64,000 nucleotides of DNA from Megalopta genalis (GCF_051020955.1 NC_135030.1:60001-124000); one strand, 5' to 3'; positions 12,040 to 23,995 are shown, counted from the first letter of the stretch. A program made the numbers and translations. Notes: a model not told the origin generated them from the sequence alone.

Positions 12040-12110
12040 ATAGTTATGTCAAGGTTATGTCAAGGTTATGTCAAGAACTTATTAGTCAGAACTTATTAGT
12101 CACTGTAACT
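12040..12110. repeat. Short tandem repeat of AGGTTATGTCA and of ACTTATTAGTC
   Basis: Three copies of a 12-base unit (CAAGGTTATGT) are followed by two copies of a 15-base unit containing ACTTATTAGTCA. The first motif is also the core of the 44-bp array at 43489 and occurs singly at about 21216 and 55475. Confidence 0.75.
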
Positions 12111-12239
12111 GTGAAGAAAATGGTACGACAACTGATCAATCCTCTTCGATCCCAAGAATTCTAGTAAAATTCACTCGAAGATATCGAAGTAAAAATGATC
12201 TAAACAGGACATTCGTTGAAGTTTCTCCATGAACATCTA

Positions 12240-12657
12240 GTTCGCGGGTCGCTGTGATTAAATCGATGCTCGAAGCTAATAATCTTCGCCTGGCAGTACG
12301 TGTTTCGGTCGAACGGCTGATTGCTCCTGTTCCGGAAGGGATTATTCAAAGAATTTTCAACAAACAATTTCACGTATCCCAGCGCTATCGGTGGGGTTTA
12401 CCGTGGCGTCGGCCGAACGTTCCTAAACGCGCGATCGTCGTCCACGTAGTTAACCGTTACGTCTTCGCCGAAGTCGTTTACCCAACCCCCAATTACCCAT
12501 CCGCCGAAACAACAATGGTGTTCGCCACTGTAAACCGCTTCGCGACGGTTGTGAAAGCGAGCAAGAGGAGTTAACAGAGATAAAGAAGAAAAAGAGACTG
12601 ACGAAATGGTAAAAATAAGAGCAATCGCGCAACGGCTCTGTAATAACCGGGATGACA

Positions 12658-12688
<31 letters not shown>

Positions 12689-13330
12689 GGGAACGACGAC
12701 GACGCGACGGAAGGGTGGGTGCGGGAAACGAGGGCGGCGGGAGCCACACGGACATCAAACCTACTAATCGGGCAAACGGAACTATGGCTCTGACGGACGA
12801 CGAGCCGTCCCTTCTCCGACACCCTCCTGTCCCGTGTACCAACGGAAACGGCGTTCCTTCGCGTCATTAACGACCCGACCTCGAACCGGGCGATAGAACC
12901 CGCTCGAATCCAGATCGGTCGACGTGTACACGTGCACGCGTAACAGGGATTCCTCGACGAGAACGTCGCGCCGGTGCCGATAGCGATTCCAGAGCGGGCG
13001 AACGAGCTTCGACCACAGTTTTGAGGCCGCGAGTAATTAACGAACGCTCGAGGACAGTGAAGATTTTACGATCGCGTCGGGTACTCGTTAAAAACTGTTC
13101 CCCCACGGCGCCCTCCCCGCGGCACCCGTTTCGGCGACGACACGCAACGGGACAGAGACTGGCGCCTTTCCGCGCGGAATCAAGGCTACTGCCGGCGCCG
13201 ACTGACCGCTTCATCACGGTCGTTTTGTCGTTCGACAAGGAGGGTCCTCGCTTCACTGGCTTGAAAAAAAGAATCGAAGTATTAGGTCGCTCGGTGCAGA
13301 AAAAGTAGTCGTGATTCCTGACACTTCCGC
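12240..13330. other. GC-rich block with a GAC trinucleotide repeat; no gene proven
   Basis: A strongly CpG-rich block. A GAC/CGA repeat spans about 12653-12715 and makes Thr, Val or Arg runs in shadow frames. Several frames of about 90-130 residues lie on both strands (for example 12254-12574 plus and 12867-13256 minus), but none shows a family signature or a clear exon boundary pair. A promoter or short first exon is possible but unproven. Confidence 0.35.
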
Positions 13331-13418
13331 GCTTGTTTTAGATCACGTGCTATCCTCGTTAATTCTTTCTCTTCGCGTACTTTCGTTGTAATTGGATTTA
13401 TCGTATCGTTGATAGCGC

Positions 13419-13560
13419 CATTTGAGCCGTTTTGAAAGTGGTATAAGTCAGTTTTTCAAAAAGATCGAGTTAATGGTAACGCTAATTACAATTGAACGGT
13501 ACCTTTTCATTTAAAAAAAAGGAAGTGACTTATGTCACTTTCAAAATAAACGGCTCATTT
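13419..13560. mobile_element. Foldback element D
   Basis: The left arm GAGCCGTTTTGAAAGTGG, then TATAAGTCAG, is the inverse of the right arm GTGACTTATGTCACTTTCAA, then AATAAACGGCTC. The motif GACTTATGCCACTTTCAAAA recurs as fragments at about 32262, 40283 and 56293. It is a short non-coding inverted-repeat element. Confidence 0.75.
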
Positions 13561-13568
13561 ATCATTGT

Positions 13569-13712
13569 CATGATAGCCAGAAAAATAAGCTAGATTTTGA
13601 CTCGTCGATTTGCACCGTGCAGTGATGCGGGGAGCTTATGAACGCCGCGTCACGTTATTTATCCCCATCCCTTCAGCCGAACTCTAGCTTATTTTTCCAG
13701 GCACCGTGATCA
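13569..13712. mobile_element. Small hairpin element, second copy of the 11303 family
   Basis: The left arm CATGATAGCCAGAAAAATAA, then GCTAGA, pairs with the right arm TCTAGCTTATTTTTCCAGGC near ACCGTGATCAT. Its ends match those of the element at 11303-11433, while the loop is unrelated and GC-rich. Confidence 0.65.
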
Positions 13713-13779
13713 TTAATGTTGTCGGCATTATTTTTGTATGTTCCGTCGTGAATTCGTGGACGAGTAGTCTTAGATTAAC

Positions 13780-14045
13780 GTTGCTTCGTTGAATTTCAAG
13801 AACTATTGAATTTTTTTAGATGATAGTGGAAATAAGTCTACTAGACGAGGACCAAAATGCTTTTCTTAAATTCTGCTATTACTTGGAATGACGAAAACAA
13901 AATGAAAAACTCTCGTTTTAACTTTTTTGTCTGAACCTATAATCGAAAATTTAAAAAAAATGCCTCTGGTAAATCTCGGTTATTTAGATGCATGCTGAAA
14001 ATTTTATGGAAATCGGTTGACATTGTTATGAGTTACAACAAATTA
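13780..14045. repeat. Possible dispersed-repeat remnant
   Basis: The stretch at 13860-13945 resembles the interior of foldback element C at 5400-5470 (TTGGAATGACGAAAA, CTCGTTTTAACTTTTT, CTGAACCTATAA). No clear ends can be drawn. Non-coding. Confidence 0.35.
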
Positions 14046-14089
14046 AAGATGACAAAAATCGCGGTTTATCATTTGACTTTGTACAACAA

Positions 14090-14215
14090 TGTTAATAATA
14101 ACAATAATAATAATAATAATAATAATAATATAATAATAATGTATAATAATAATAATATATAATGATAATAATATATAATAATAATAATATATAATAATAA
14201 TAATAATAATAGCAA
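14090..14215. repeat. AAT-type microsatellite
   Basis: Interrupted AAT units mixed with ATAATAATATATAATAATAA blocks. Open frames of Ile and Tyr runs are artefacts. Confidence 0.85.
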
Positions 14216-14444
14216 TTGCTATTTCATCAAACATCGATTGCTTTTTTCCATTTTCGATACCAGCTAATCTAAAGAGTGTTGAGCTTTTATAAACTGGAAT
14301 CAAAATTTTGTTGATTAATAGTTCCTTTTTAGCAAAATCGAGTTTGCAAATTGTAAAGCGTACGCGTGCTTTTGAATACGAATTCGTTGCCACGTTTGAT
14401 CAGTGCTTGCCTGTACTACTCTGTCTGTGGACGATCCCACAGAA

Positions 14445-14626
14445 CAGAGACTGAAAACTGAAATATTTTGAGGTTTAGGTATTGTACCGATGTATTTGTT
14501 TCCACGTTTTCGTAAAAACACCGAAATGCATATCGGTACGTGTCGTCCGTATTGGTAAAAATACCGTAAAATACAAGCAGAATACCGATATAACATCGGT
14601 ATTTCGCATATCGATATCAGTCTCTG
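14445..14626. mobile_element. Short terminal-inverted-repeat element
   Basis: The ends CAGAGACTGA and TCAGTCTCTG are perfect inverted repeats. Further in, GAAATA and ACCGATG occur in inverted order on both sides. CACAGAA lies just outside each end, which may be a target duplication with a 2-base offset on the right. The length of 182 bp allows no coding. Confidence 0.5.
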
Positions 14627-14721
14627 CTCACAGAAAGTTCGTTCCGTTTCGTACTAGAAAAAGTGATTGTCCTACTTTGAATTTATTTTATTAATTTAAA
14701 AGTATTCAGTTGAATCTCACA

Positions 14722-14975
14722 TTTGGTGATTATTCGACTGTTCCAACATTACAATAAAATTGAATTTATTATATTAATTTAAATTTTATTTATATTTTAT
14801 ATATTTTTATTATATATATAATATTATCATATAATGTTAATAATATTATAATAATAATATATAATATATAATATTATTAATATTATTATATATATAATAA
14901 GATATAAATAAAATTTAAATTAATATAATAAATTCAATTTTATTGTAATGTTGGAATAGTCGAATAGTCACCAAA
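14722..14975. repeat. AT-rich long inverted repeat
   Basis: The left arm starts TTTGGTGATTATTCGACTGT, then TCCAACATTACAATAAAATTG; the right arm ends CAATTTTATTGTAATGTTGG, then AATAGTCGAATAGTCACCAAA. The arms of roughly 70-80 bases flank an AT microsatellite. Confidence 0.85.
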
Positions 14976-14994
14976 ACGAATAGTTCGTATAGTA

Positions 14995-15205
14995 TATATA
15001 ATTATATATATAATATTATATATATAATAATATTAATAATATTATAATAATAATATATAATATATATAATAATATATTATTATATATTATAATATTAATA
15101 ATATTATTATATATATATATACTATATTATATATAATATATTATATATATATATTTTATTTATTATATATATTATATTATTTTTTATTTTATATTTTATT
15201 TCAAA
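14995..15205. repeat. AT-rich microsatellite cluster
   Basis: TATA, ATAATAATATT and TTTTATTT units without order over about 200 bases. Confidence 0.85.
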
Positions 15206-15407
15206 ACTCCAATTTGCTCATACAGAAGGGCCTTTCTCAACAAGTATCAATCCGAAACCTCGCCAGAAAAGACATCATCACCGCACCATCGCGGATCAAC
15301 CATAATTATCTGCTACAACAAATAATTATTTACCAACCGACCTGCAGTTTTTCAGCGATCAACCGATTCATCGATCAGTAGTTTACTCTACGAATGCAGC
15401 CGATCGC

Positions 15408-15610
15408 AAAATACAACAGACGAAAATACGAAATCCATCCAAAAACCTTCTCCGACCTCTGAAAAGATATAACAGAACAATCGAACACCCACAATTCCAC
15501 GGAACCTGTCGTTAATGATCTCGCAGTCGACGCGACGTTTTAAACCCGAAGGGAGAAAGAGCTAGAGGACTTGTATTCTAATCCTTATTTCGAAAATTAT
15601 GATCCACAGG
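15408..15610 (+). repeat. Left arm of a 1.6-kb inverted repeat
   Basis: This arm contains AAAATACAACAGACGAAAAT, then GAAATCCATCCAAAA, GACCTCTGAAAAGATA, CGGAACCTGTCGTTA, GTCGACGCGACGTTTTAAAC and TTATTTCGAAAATTATGATC. All of these appear in inverted order at 16769-17053. The arms are diverged but collinear, so this could be the terminal repeat of an old transposon. Confidence 0.8.
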
Positions 15611-15615
15611 CTGCA

Positions 15616-15746
15616 TTGCTCCCCGTGGATCAGGATGGCGGAAAGATGGATCGCCATGCGGTGTCGAGGTCACAGAATAAATTGGTGGCCGGAGGAGGAA
15701 GAGGTCGGGTCGGATCGAAGAAAGAGGAATGGAGACGAATCGGGCC

Positions 15747-15779
<33 letters not shown>

Positions 15780-16454
15780 GACGAATGAATGGGCGTGGAA
15801 GAAAGAAGAGGAGCGCGAGTGGGAAACAGGGTAGGAAGAAAAAAAAGGGGGAGCGAGAGGCTTTTCCTCGCTCCGCGACTAGCGGATGGCTCCAAGTTAT
15901 TCACTCGGCTATAATAGTGCGGTGCTGAGACAATGCAAGCTTAATGAAAGCCATCCTCCGTCCTCTTCTGAACCTATCGTTCCCTTCAGCCACCCCGTCC
16001 GTCCTCTCCCTCTAGCCCGGGTCCCTTCGTGTCTACGCTGCGCGTCTCGGTGGCTGTTAGTCGATGCCAACGCTAACGCCTGCCGCCGCTACCGGCGCGG
16101 CTGCAGCCCCGGCGCAGTGGCGTAAACACCGAACAAAGCAAACAATGAGACACAGAAGTGTCCCACAGACCTCGATCGCTTAATGAGAACTTTAAAGCGC
16201 CTCCGCAAACTACCAGTCTGTCTGTTTCAGACAGGACCGCCGCTCATGGGCTGCCACACAGAGACAACCGTATTCGCATTAGTATGGATACGCTTCCTAT
16301 GCATGTATATAATCCGGTGTGCGCGCCTCTAGCGATGAGCGTTACATGCGAGGAGATTGTTGAAAGTTTTCGTTTATGGCTCGACGTTTTCTTTCAACGT
16401 TTGTTTCAGCATGCATCGAAATATAGGGTTATCTCCGAATTGTGCGTCGCGTTT
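15616..16454. other. Spacer between the inverted arms: GC-rich block with GA repeat
   Basis: Contains a GA dinucleotide tract at about 15748-15778 and CpG-rich sequence to about 16130. Open frames of about 80-110 residues (for example 16158-16472) have no recognisable domain. If the flanking arms are transposon ends, this would be the interior, but no transposase motif is visible. Confidence 0.35.
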
Positions 16455-16458
16455 TTAA

Positions 16459-16740
16459 CCCTAGAAAGATAACCATATGACAACGTACGTAAAAGATAAC
16501 CATACGCTTCAGAGGCGCATGCTTTTCTAAGGCGTCAATTTGATACTAACAATGGATATTTATTTAAGTTAATCTAGTCATTTTAAAGGTTTGGCATTAT
16601 TGTAAAAATACAATGCATTTATATTATATTTTTTTATATTTTAAGTAATTTTAAACTTAAATCACTAGACCTCTATGAAAAATTAACAAAAATCAACAGA
16701 CTTCGCAGGCGCCTCTGCGACGTAGGTTATCTTTCTCGGG
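16459..16740 (+). mobile_element. piggyBac-type MITE, copy 1 of 3 (282 bp)
   Basis: Flanked by TTAA on both sides (16455-16458 and 16741-16744). The left end is CCCTAGAAAGATAACCATAT and the right end, read inward, is CCCGAGAAAGATAACCTACG. CCCTAGAAAGATA next to TTAA is the canonical end of piggyBac. An internal near-repeat, AAAAGATAACCATACG next to ACGTACGT, resembles the subterminal repeat of that element. It differs from the copy at 53819 at only about three positions and has no coding capacity, so it must have been moved by a transposase made elsewhere. Confidence 0.93.
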
Positions 16741-16768
16741 TTAAATTGATATGAAACACAAACAACAA

Positions 16769-17053
16769 CGAATGGATCATAATTTTCGAAATAAGGATTA
16801 GAATAGAAGTCCTCTGTCTTTTTCCCTTTGGGTTTAATGTCGCGTCGACTCTGCAAGTTTATTTATTATTTTATTATATATTATGTTATTCAAAAATTTA
16901 TTATATATTATATTATTAAATTATTTATTATGTATTATATTTTTAACGACAGGTTCCGTGTAATTGTGTGTTCAATTGTTCCGTCGTATCTTTTCAGAGG
17001 TCAGAGACGGTTTTGGATGGATTTCATATTTTCGTCTGTTGTATTTTGTAATC
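16769..17053 (-). repeat. Right arm of the 1.6-kb inverted repeat
   Basis: The inverse of 15408-15610, beginning GGATCATAATTTTCGAAATA and ending near TCGTCTGTTGTATTTTG. An AT-rich insertion of about 80 bases at 16861-16945 interrupts it. Confidence 0.8.
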
Positions 17054-17059
17054 TGTTGT

Positions 17060-18258
17060 ATTTTTTTTTTTCGTACGGTAAAACACAAAAATACAGCTTG
17101 AGATATCTCAGGTTTCTTTATTTTAATATAAAGTCCATTGCGTAACATTAATTGAGAAGCCGCCTCGAGGCTTCTTTCACGAATCCGACTCGCGTTTACG
17201 CAATTTTCTAGTACGTTGTTACACGATTTTATTAACGACGGCTGTAATATTGTTTTTAAGCACGTCAATCGTTTGTGGTTTATTATCGTAAATTTTACTG
17301 TTTCGGAAGGTCGATTACTTGGATCGAAAATTTCGCGAAGTGCACGAAAACAAGCTCGAACAGAACTTGAATAATTTTGATAACATGAATAATGATAATA
17401 ATTGAATGATTTAGAATAATTTTCAACAATCTGTGTACGTTGCTGTATTGTGCAGCATGCACTGTGATGATTTGTTTATAATTAATGATGACGTGTATGA
17501 AATATAACAAATAACAATCTAACCGTTTAGCAGTGCCGTTCGTTGGAAGATGCGACACTTAATTTGCATAAACCTATACAATAATTACGAGTGGACTACG
17601 AAGATTTCAGCATTCTTGGCATATTTCTGACATACAAGAAACAGAGATTTTATTTTATTCTTAACAGCTTTTATAGGTCGAATACATTAAATTTTCCTAC
17701 ATGCATTTACCGTTTCGTATTCCACCTACTCGCTTTATACCATTGTTCTCTACTGTAAAATCAGAATGAAGGCATCCAATCAGAAAATGGAATAATAATA
17801 ACATTAATATTAATAACGTTGTTTTTTCAAGCGCGCAACGGAACAAAGTAAAGGTAATATAAGCTAAAGGAATTCAAAATTGCTGCTGAACAAATGAATG
17901 AAACTGAAGCACTTGCATATGCGAAATGAAAATTACGACAGAAGTAAAATGAATAAAATATTACAGTGTTTACATTCGATGAAATATAACGATAGAAAAA
18001 CTAAAGACCACTAAAGCATGTTGTATCGATAACAAATCGTATCATTTTTACACGGTGTGTCTCATCTGCGGATTAGCTAACATATTTATTTATTAGCACA
18101 CATATATCTTCTATAGTCTCCTTTAATTGAGACTTCCTGTATAATATCTTTCATTTTAAATAAATTGCCAATTTTTATATTGATACAGTATCTCTTGACT
18201 TCTATCGTGACGATAGTAATAGGAAAAGTGTTATCATTTTTATTGGACTCGTTCATTG
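17060..18258. other. AT-rich spacer, nothing seen
   Basis: No gene or recognisable mobile element; small open frames only. Confidence 0.35.
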
Positions 18259-18580
18259 CACATGGTGTCAAAAAATTAACGATCGTTGCAGCGTGATGCT
18301 ACGCTTTAAGATTGACGTAATACTGATAGAGAAAAATTGGATGTAAAATTGTCCTTGACTTTGAACATCATGCTCGCAGGGTTAACAATTTATTTATATT
18401 AACCATATATTAACCATTAAAATTTATATGAACTACGGATCTCAAGTTAACGCATAAAAGTTAAGAGTAATCGAACTTCTCAAGCAAGGTAATAGACTAA
18501 TTCGATGCTAAACTTTATAGAATAAACTTTGATGGTAAATTGTAAAGATTAAGTTAAGCATAATTTTTTGACACCCTGTA
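18259..18580. mobile_element. Short terminal-inverted-repeat element
   Basis: The left end CATGGTGTCAAAAAATTA is mirrored by the right end TAATTTTTTGACACCCTGTA. The interior of about 300 bp is AT-rich and non-coding. A related CACGGTGTGTC motif lies 205 bases upstream. Confidence 0.5.
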
Positions 18581-19317
18581 CGTATTTATTATTATACTCC
18601 AGATAGAGTAACACGCGTCCTAAATTCATTAACTAAAATACGAATCGGTTTCCTTTTTTCAAGTTTCATCTGTTCCAATACAGAACAACATTTAAAAGGC
18701 ATCATCTCGAATTTTAATAAAATCGTAATTACATCGAAACGCATCTTCGTAGAAATTTCCAGTTTCACAAAACGTTCCCGAAAACAAGCACCAAGGGGAT
18801 TGTTAATTACAAAATAGAGTAAAATCTTAATTGATCCTCATTAAAACTTGCTTCCTAAAATATCCATAGCATGCGCAGAGTAATTATAATACTTTCGAAC
18901 AGAAATATATATCGTCCATCCGTATCTCGAATTTCTGCTAACTAAGCGATTTAATATATACCCACCATCAAATTTCTTGTTAATGATACGAAAATTTCTA
19001 TTATAATGTTTAGCAACTTGCAATCTGATTTCACAATTTTACGCAATTATGGTTGAAGACTCCACCCTCTCGCAAACTAGTACTAACGAACTTTTGCTAG
19101 ATTTAATATTAAGGTTATACCGTAACCTTATTTCGTTTGTATCAGGTTACAAGAAAAATATATAGGAAATATAATCTCCTGAAATCTTGACTGCATCATT
19201 AGAATGAAAATATAAAATAACAACTAATTTGTTTTTGCCTTCAGTACGGCATAATTGGAGAGAATAAATAAAAGAAAGAACAATAATAAATAAATAATTT
19301 TGAAAATGTATTCACTT
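18581..19317. other. AT-rich spacer, nothing seen
   Basis: No gene or clear mobile element. Confidence 0.35.
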
Positions 19318-19417
19318 CGACTGGAAAGTAGATTCTACAATAAATATTATTAAATGTATGAAAATTGTGTTATTTTCTTTCAATTCAAAAACGGACAGAA
19401 CCTTCCGGTAGACCTAA
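19318..19417 (+). mobile_element. mariner 3' end (fragment)
   Basis: The end matches the reverse complement of the left part of the mariner at 51578: CTGGAAAGTAGATTCTACAA, then TAAATATTATTAAATGTATG, and finally GGACAGAACCTTCCGGTAGA, then CCTAA. It carries the remains of the last transposase codons and the terminal repeat. Confidence 0.75.
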
Positions 19418-19510
19418 TATAATATAATAATGTATACTTTCGAATATATTATAATATAATATAATATTTTCGAATCACTCTTCCGTCCGAGGGCACGACG
19501 CGCCACTATA

Positions 19511-19857
19511 GTGCAATCCGGAAATGGCGGGTTCCTCGGAACATTTGAAGCAACTTCTTCCTTTACAAAAATTTTCTCCGAGGCACCGTTAACGAGTTAT
19601 TAACGAAAAACAGTGACCAATAAGAATCGAGTACGGCTGACGCGCGGCGGCCCAGCCAACCAGCGCGCGAAGTCCAGTTCCGCTCATTGGCTCGATCGCC
19701 TCGCGCCGGCCGAGCTCGCCTCTCATTGGTCACTGTTTTTCGTTGATAACTCGTTAACGGTGCCTCGGAGAACATTTTTGAAAAGGAAAAAGTTGCATCA
19801 AATGGCCCGAGGAACCCGCCACTTTCGGATTGCGAGACATTTTTGGGACACCCTGTA
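19511..19857 (-). mobile_element. Foldback element A, young subfamily, left end deleted
   Basis: The arms match the complete copy at 63557 in reverse orientation. The outer ~25 bases of the left end are missing: the sequence passes from the external flank GGGCACGACGCGCCACTATA (19491-19510) directly into GCAATCCGGAAATGGCGG. The right end is complete (GAGACATTTTTGGGACACCC, then TGTA). The arms contain CCAAT and its inverse. Confidence 0.88.
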
Positions 19858-19938
19858 TATACAGACAGAATATACAGTATCAGACTCTGCCGTCCAGGAA
19901 AATAGCCTCGCGCAGAAATTCAGCCGTACCTAAAAGCT
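19858..19938 (-). repeat. Shared flank of foldback element A
   Basis: Contains ACTCTGCCGTCCAGGAAAAT, then AGCCTCGCGCAGAA, then CAGCCGTACCTAAAAG. This is the reverse complement of 33194-33293, which lies on the corresponding side of another copy. The flank is therefore part of a larger repeated unit. Confidence 0.8.
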
Positions 19939-19939
19939 T

Positions 19940-20800
19940 TTAAACACCGAAATCAGTATATTTTCCTGTGTCTTATAATTTGGTCCACCATGTATAGACT
20001 CGTGGAGCCACGCAGGATAGCAATCGCCGTTGCCGAAGGCCTTAGAGGTATTTGGCCGCGTCGGGCTCTCGTTTGCCCGGTGCCCGATAAATCGTACGTC
20101 TGGGAATCGTTCGACGCGAAATTCCTGCTCTATTTCCCCGGCCGGTCGCGCAATTCCCTTCACGCCCGTCATGAATTAACGTAAGACAGAACGGGACGGC
20201 ACGATTTTTGCACGCCGCACGACATAAGGAGGCGGGCCTGGGGACCCGGCCGGAGAAAAACAGTCTCTTCCTCAAAGGAAATTCTTCCTCCCGATCAAGC
20301 CGGGACGCTCGTAAACCTTACACGGGCCGTTAAGCAGACCTATACACACCGGCGAATGGAGAAATAAAAAGGGGTGGCATCGCGAGACATGGCGCACCCT
20401 CCCATCCACCCACTGTGCACCGGCTAGCTACTCCGAACGCCGTCGCTGCCGTCCGAATGGGTTACGCGGACCAGAAACGAACCTATGAATTCGACCGCGC
20501 GGCTTTGCAGACGCTTGTAATTTGTATCTCGAGATAGCTTTTCCCGTCGACCGTTTCGCGGTCAAAGGAAATTCCTCCGATCTCAAATATTTTTTCCTTG
20601 TTTCCTTTTTCGGATCGGCCAAGGGAAAGGGGTGTAGTACGCAAAGCCCGGGCTCGAAACGAATCACGTGTGGCCAGCGTTACGATTCTCGGGATTCCGG
20701 GACCAGTCGATGCGGAACTTTCTGCCGGAAGCAATGGATTGATTGTGCGATTGTAAATAGTAATCTGTCTGGCACACTGCGCTAGCTTCGGGTTTTCTGT
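19940..20800. other. GC-rich block without a supported gene
   Basis: CpG-rich with overlapping open frames of about 60-87 residues on both strands and no recognisable domain. Confidence 0.35.
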
Positions 20801-21026
20801 TAGTAGTCAGTCACTCAACTGCTCAATGTTGTTTCACGTTTTGTCTTTATTTTCCTTTTTTTATTACGGCATTCGGTGCTTCGCTCGAAGCTTTTTTTCT
20901 TTAGCTGCACGGTTAAATAAACAAATTCTTTGGTTCTTATTCATCCCTACTCGTGCAGTCTTACTTCTGATACAGTCCTGTCGAAGTGCTCTGTGAATGT
21001 TTCATACTATTCGTGAGAATTTCTAT

Positions 21027-21170
21027 TAATATTATTATTATTATATATAATACTATTAATATTATTATTATTATATATAATACTATTAATATTATTATTA
21101 TTATATATAATACTATTAATATTATTATTATTATATATAATACTATTAATATAGAATACTATTAATATTA
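21027..21170. repeat. 30-bp AT-rich tandem array
   Basis: About four and a half copies of a 30-base unit (TATTAATATTATTATTATTA, then TATATAATAC). Confidence 0.9.
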
Positions 21171-21574
21171 AGCGCGTAGTGCGCGATTGTACAAATATAA
21201 TGCTATTTCTATCGAAGGTTATGTCAAGAGACACCTTTTAGTAATTTCTAATAAACAGTATTTTTACTAAAGAGGTGAAAGGACATCTTTTACTAATTTT
21301 TAATAATAAAAATTATTTCCCATGTTCTATGCTCTTTTATAAGGTCATTACAAAATTAATTCGGTCAATTGTATAATTCAAAATATCGGTGAAAGTAATA
21401 TTAAAAAGGAAGGAAGGATATTAGCGTCACAGATATTATCTTATAAAAGAAAATATGACATAATCAAATATAAAATAACAAATAATGATAAAAATGTGTA
21501 ATTCCATTTTAAAAAAATATCAATGACCTTTAAAAAAAAGAAACTCTTTTCTAAACTATAATAAAAACGAACCG

Positions 21575-21665
21575 CAAGGCTCGACTAATCGTATCTTATC
21601 TTCCCAAATTATGCATTTTCCTGCACAATCTGAGCGCCAATTAGGGAGAATTTGCTGTATTTCAA
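21575..21665 (-). repeat. Dispersed repeat family B, remnant
   Basis: The plus strand shows CTTATCTTCCCAAATTATGC and GAGCGCCAATTAGGGAGAA, as in the copy at 11640. Confidence 0.65.
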
Positions 21666-22393
21666 TTTGGATTTACGCTTAATGGCTTTTGAGTCGACCA
21701 TATAATTCGGTATGCGTTTTTATAGGAACCATTAATTACGTTGATGTCATGCAACGGTTACCTTGTGGCCAACATTAAGTTCTAGTTTATTGGATCAGTG
21801 TTGACCGAGCAGGAGGACTAAGCCTCTGAAACGCGTACGGCGAACAAAGGGTCGCACGATTGTTACCACTTGGATTGTTTGCGGAATCGCAGTGCCGTCC
21901 GCGTGGTGGAACGAAATTTATCACGAACGACTCATTCCGCGAACATCACGTCCCGGTTCGTATGAAAATGTAAGGATTTGTGCGGATCAGCGCGGCGTGG
22001 GTCGAGGTCAACCTGTACCGAAGGAACTTTATGGCAGCGGTATCAGCACGGGCTATGCATCTACGAGAAGATACACGGAATATGTGGTTACTGCCGCAAA
22101 CTTTATGACGGATTAAAATAGTAATGACGCGGAGCAAATATTATAACGCCTTGATTAGATGGAGGGCGGGCTGGCTGTAATATAGCATAGTAATACAGTA
22201 TAGTGGAACAATATGTATCCTTGTGCTGTTGCAAGCAGCCTTAGGAATGGGGAAATAATCTTTCCATTGACCTTGTAATTGAATTTTTTGAATGTTAGTA
22301 CCTACGAAAACAAATATTAATCGATCCTTCAAATTAACGTTCGCTATTGTTTAAGTATTCGTATAGTATATAAGAAGAGATAAGCATAAAGAG
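21666..22393. other. Spacer, no gene seen
   Basis: A moderately GC-rich part (21760-22110) has an open frame of 74 residues without a recognisable domain. Confidence 0.35.
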
Positions 22394-22397
22394 TTAA

Positions 22398-23100
22398 CAC
22401 GTTCCCTGCTGAACTTTCCGTTCAAGCCATTTGGTATTATCATTGTAAAATGAAGAATTTTTTAAAAATTCATTATGCAGTCAATTATGGACATCTTAAT
22501 ACTATTGCTGATGCCCTCATTTAATCGTGGGGCGTATACGCCCCACGCGGCGTGATGGACAATTTTTCTTTACTGTAACTTGTTTTAACTGCATTTCTCT
22601 TATTCCGATCAGTCATTTATTCGCGTGTCGTTGACACAATACTTACTGCTTCACTGAAGCTGGGATTGATTTATAGTTCTATAGTACTGTAAAAGTTGTA
22701 ACATTCTGCGATAGTTGTGTGGATAAACCACACTTATGTTTGCCATGTTTTAACAAAGTTCATCGTAACATCCCTTTGTAATCGCATACAAACTTGAATT
22801 TAACTAAAATGTTATATTTTAAACTAATATAGGCATGATAAAAAAAATTATATGTGAGGATGCAACTCGCTTGGCATAATAATGATCAGCCAGGTATTTG
22901 TTAAAGTAATTCCTAGAAAAATAAATTTATTGGTTTGCTGTGTTATGCATGTTAAACTATACAACCTTTCCTTGATAATTATGATTTTTGCACTATTGTA
23001 ATTATTGTAAACAAAATAATACAAATGTAAAGCGTGGGGCGCATACGCCCCACGCGGCTTGAACGGAAAGTCTTCAAAAAACGGTCTGGCAGGGAACGTG
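22398..23100. mobile_element. TTAA-flanked element with two copies of a long palindrome (703 bp)
   Basis: TTAA lies at both edges (22394-22397, 23101-23104). The left end CACGTTCCCTGCTGAACTTT is mirrored on the right by CACGTTCCCTGCCAGACCGT. TTTCCGTTCAAGCC follows on both sides, although the left end has lost about 17 bases. A perfect 22-base palindrome lies at 22526-22547 (centre GCGTATACGC), and a near-identical one at 23032-23055, directly inside the right end. TTAA targets are typical of piggyBac-type elements. The interior is AT-rich and non-coding. Confidence 0.88.
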
Positions 23101-23104
23101 TTAA

Positions 23105-23689
23105 ATTACTCGCCCTGTATATTACACTATAATAGCGTGTAATAGATGATAGCAATAATTCAATTGAATTGAATTTTTGTGAATATCATTTTTGTTTACT
23201 ATATATATAATCTATGTGTGAACATGGACGAGTGCAACACGAGATTTTCTAAGAATGTTTGAGCCTCCGAAGGAAATGTTGAAATCTCAGGATACCCGAG
23301 TGCAACAGGATACGGTAAGGCTGGAAGTACTTCAACAGGATGCATCCTGAAAATGTAAGTGACTTCGAGCAAGTAGTAAATCGTAATCGAAAGTTCATGC
23401 AGTTTCTTGGTTCTAACTTCGTAGTTATCCTCTAGGGTATTACCCGCTGCACGACACGATAGTCCTACAACCTGGCTAAACATTCTCCTGCCTCTACCTA
23501 ATTACCAAGTGTCAAGTGAGCTTCATAAAGCTTCTATTAATCTTCTTCAAGCACGCTGTAAGTCTGATACCCACGCGGATACGCGGAAGTATTTTTAAAT
23601 CTTAGGTATAATTTAATTAATTTAATTTTTTTACTAAACAAGTTAGGTATAATTAATTCCGTCATCATTGATCTACCGATTTAAATTTA
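23105..23689. other. Spacer, no gene seen
   Basis: A 94-residue minus-strand frame (23199-23483) follows an acceptor-like TACATTTTCAG at about 23350, but its sequence shows no domain. Confidence 0.3.
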
Positions 23690-23995
23690 TTACTACTGTT
23701 ACTATAATACTATTATATTACTATAATAATATATAATTATATACACAATATATTATATATAGTATATATAATATATATTATATATTACTATAATATATAA
23801 TTATATTACTATAATAATATATAATTATATACACAATATATTATATATAATATATATAATATATAATTATATTACTATAATAATATATAATTATATACAC
23901 AATATATTATATATAATATATATAATATATATTATATATTACTATAATATATAATTATATTACTATAATATATAATTATATTACTATAATACTAC
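23690..23995. repeat. AT-rich tandem array
   Basis: Repeated blocks containing ACTATAATAATATATAATTA, then TATACACAATATATTATATA, about three copies of roughly 80-115 bases. Confidence 0.85.

Noticed and set aside
14434..14637. CACAGAA on both sides of the 182-bp element as a target duplication
   Set aside because: The two copies are offset by two bases relative to the element ends, so the duplication is not convincing.
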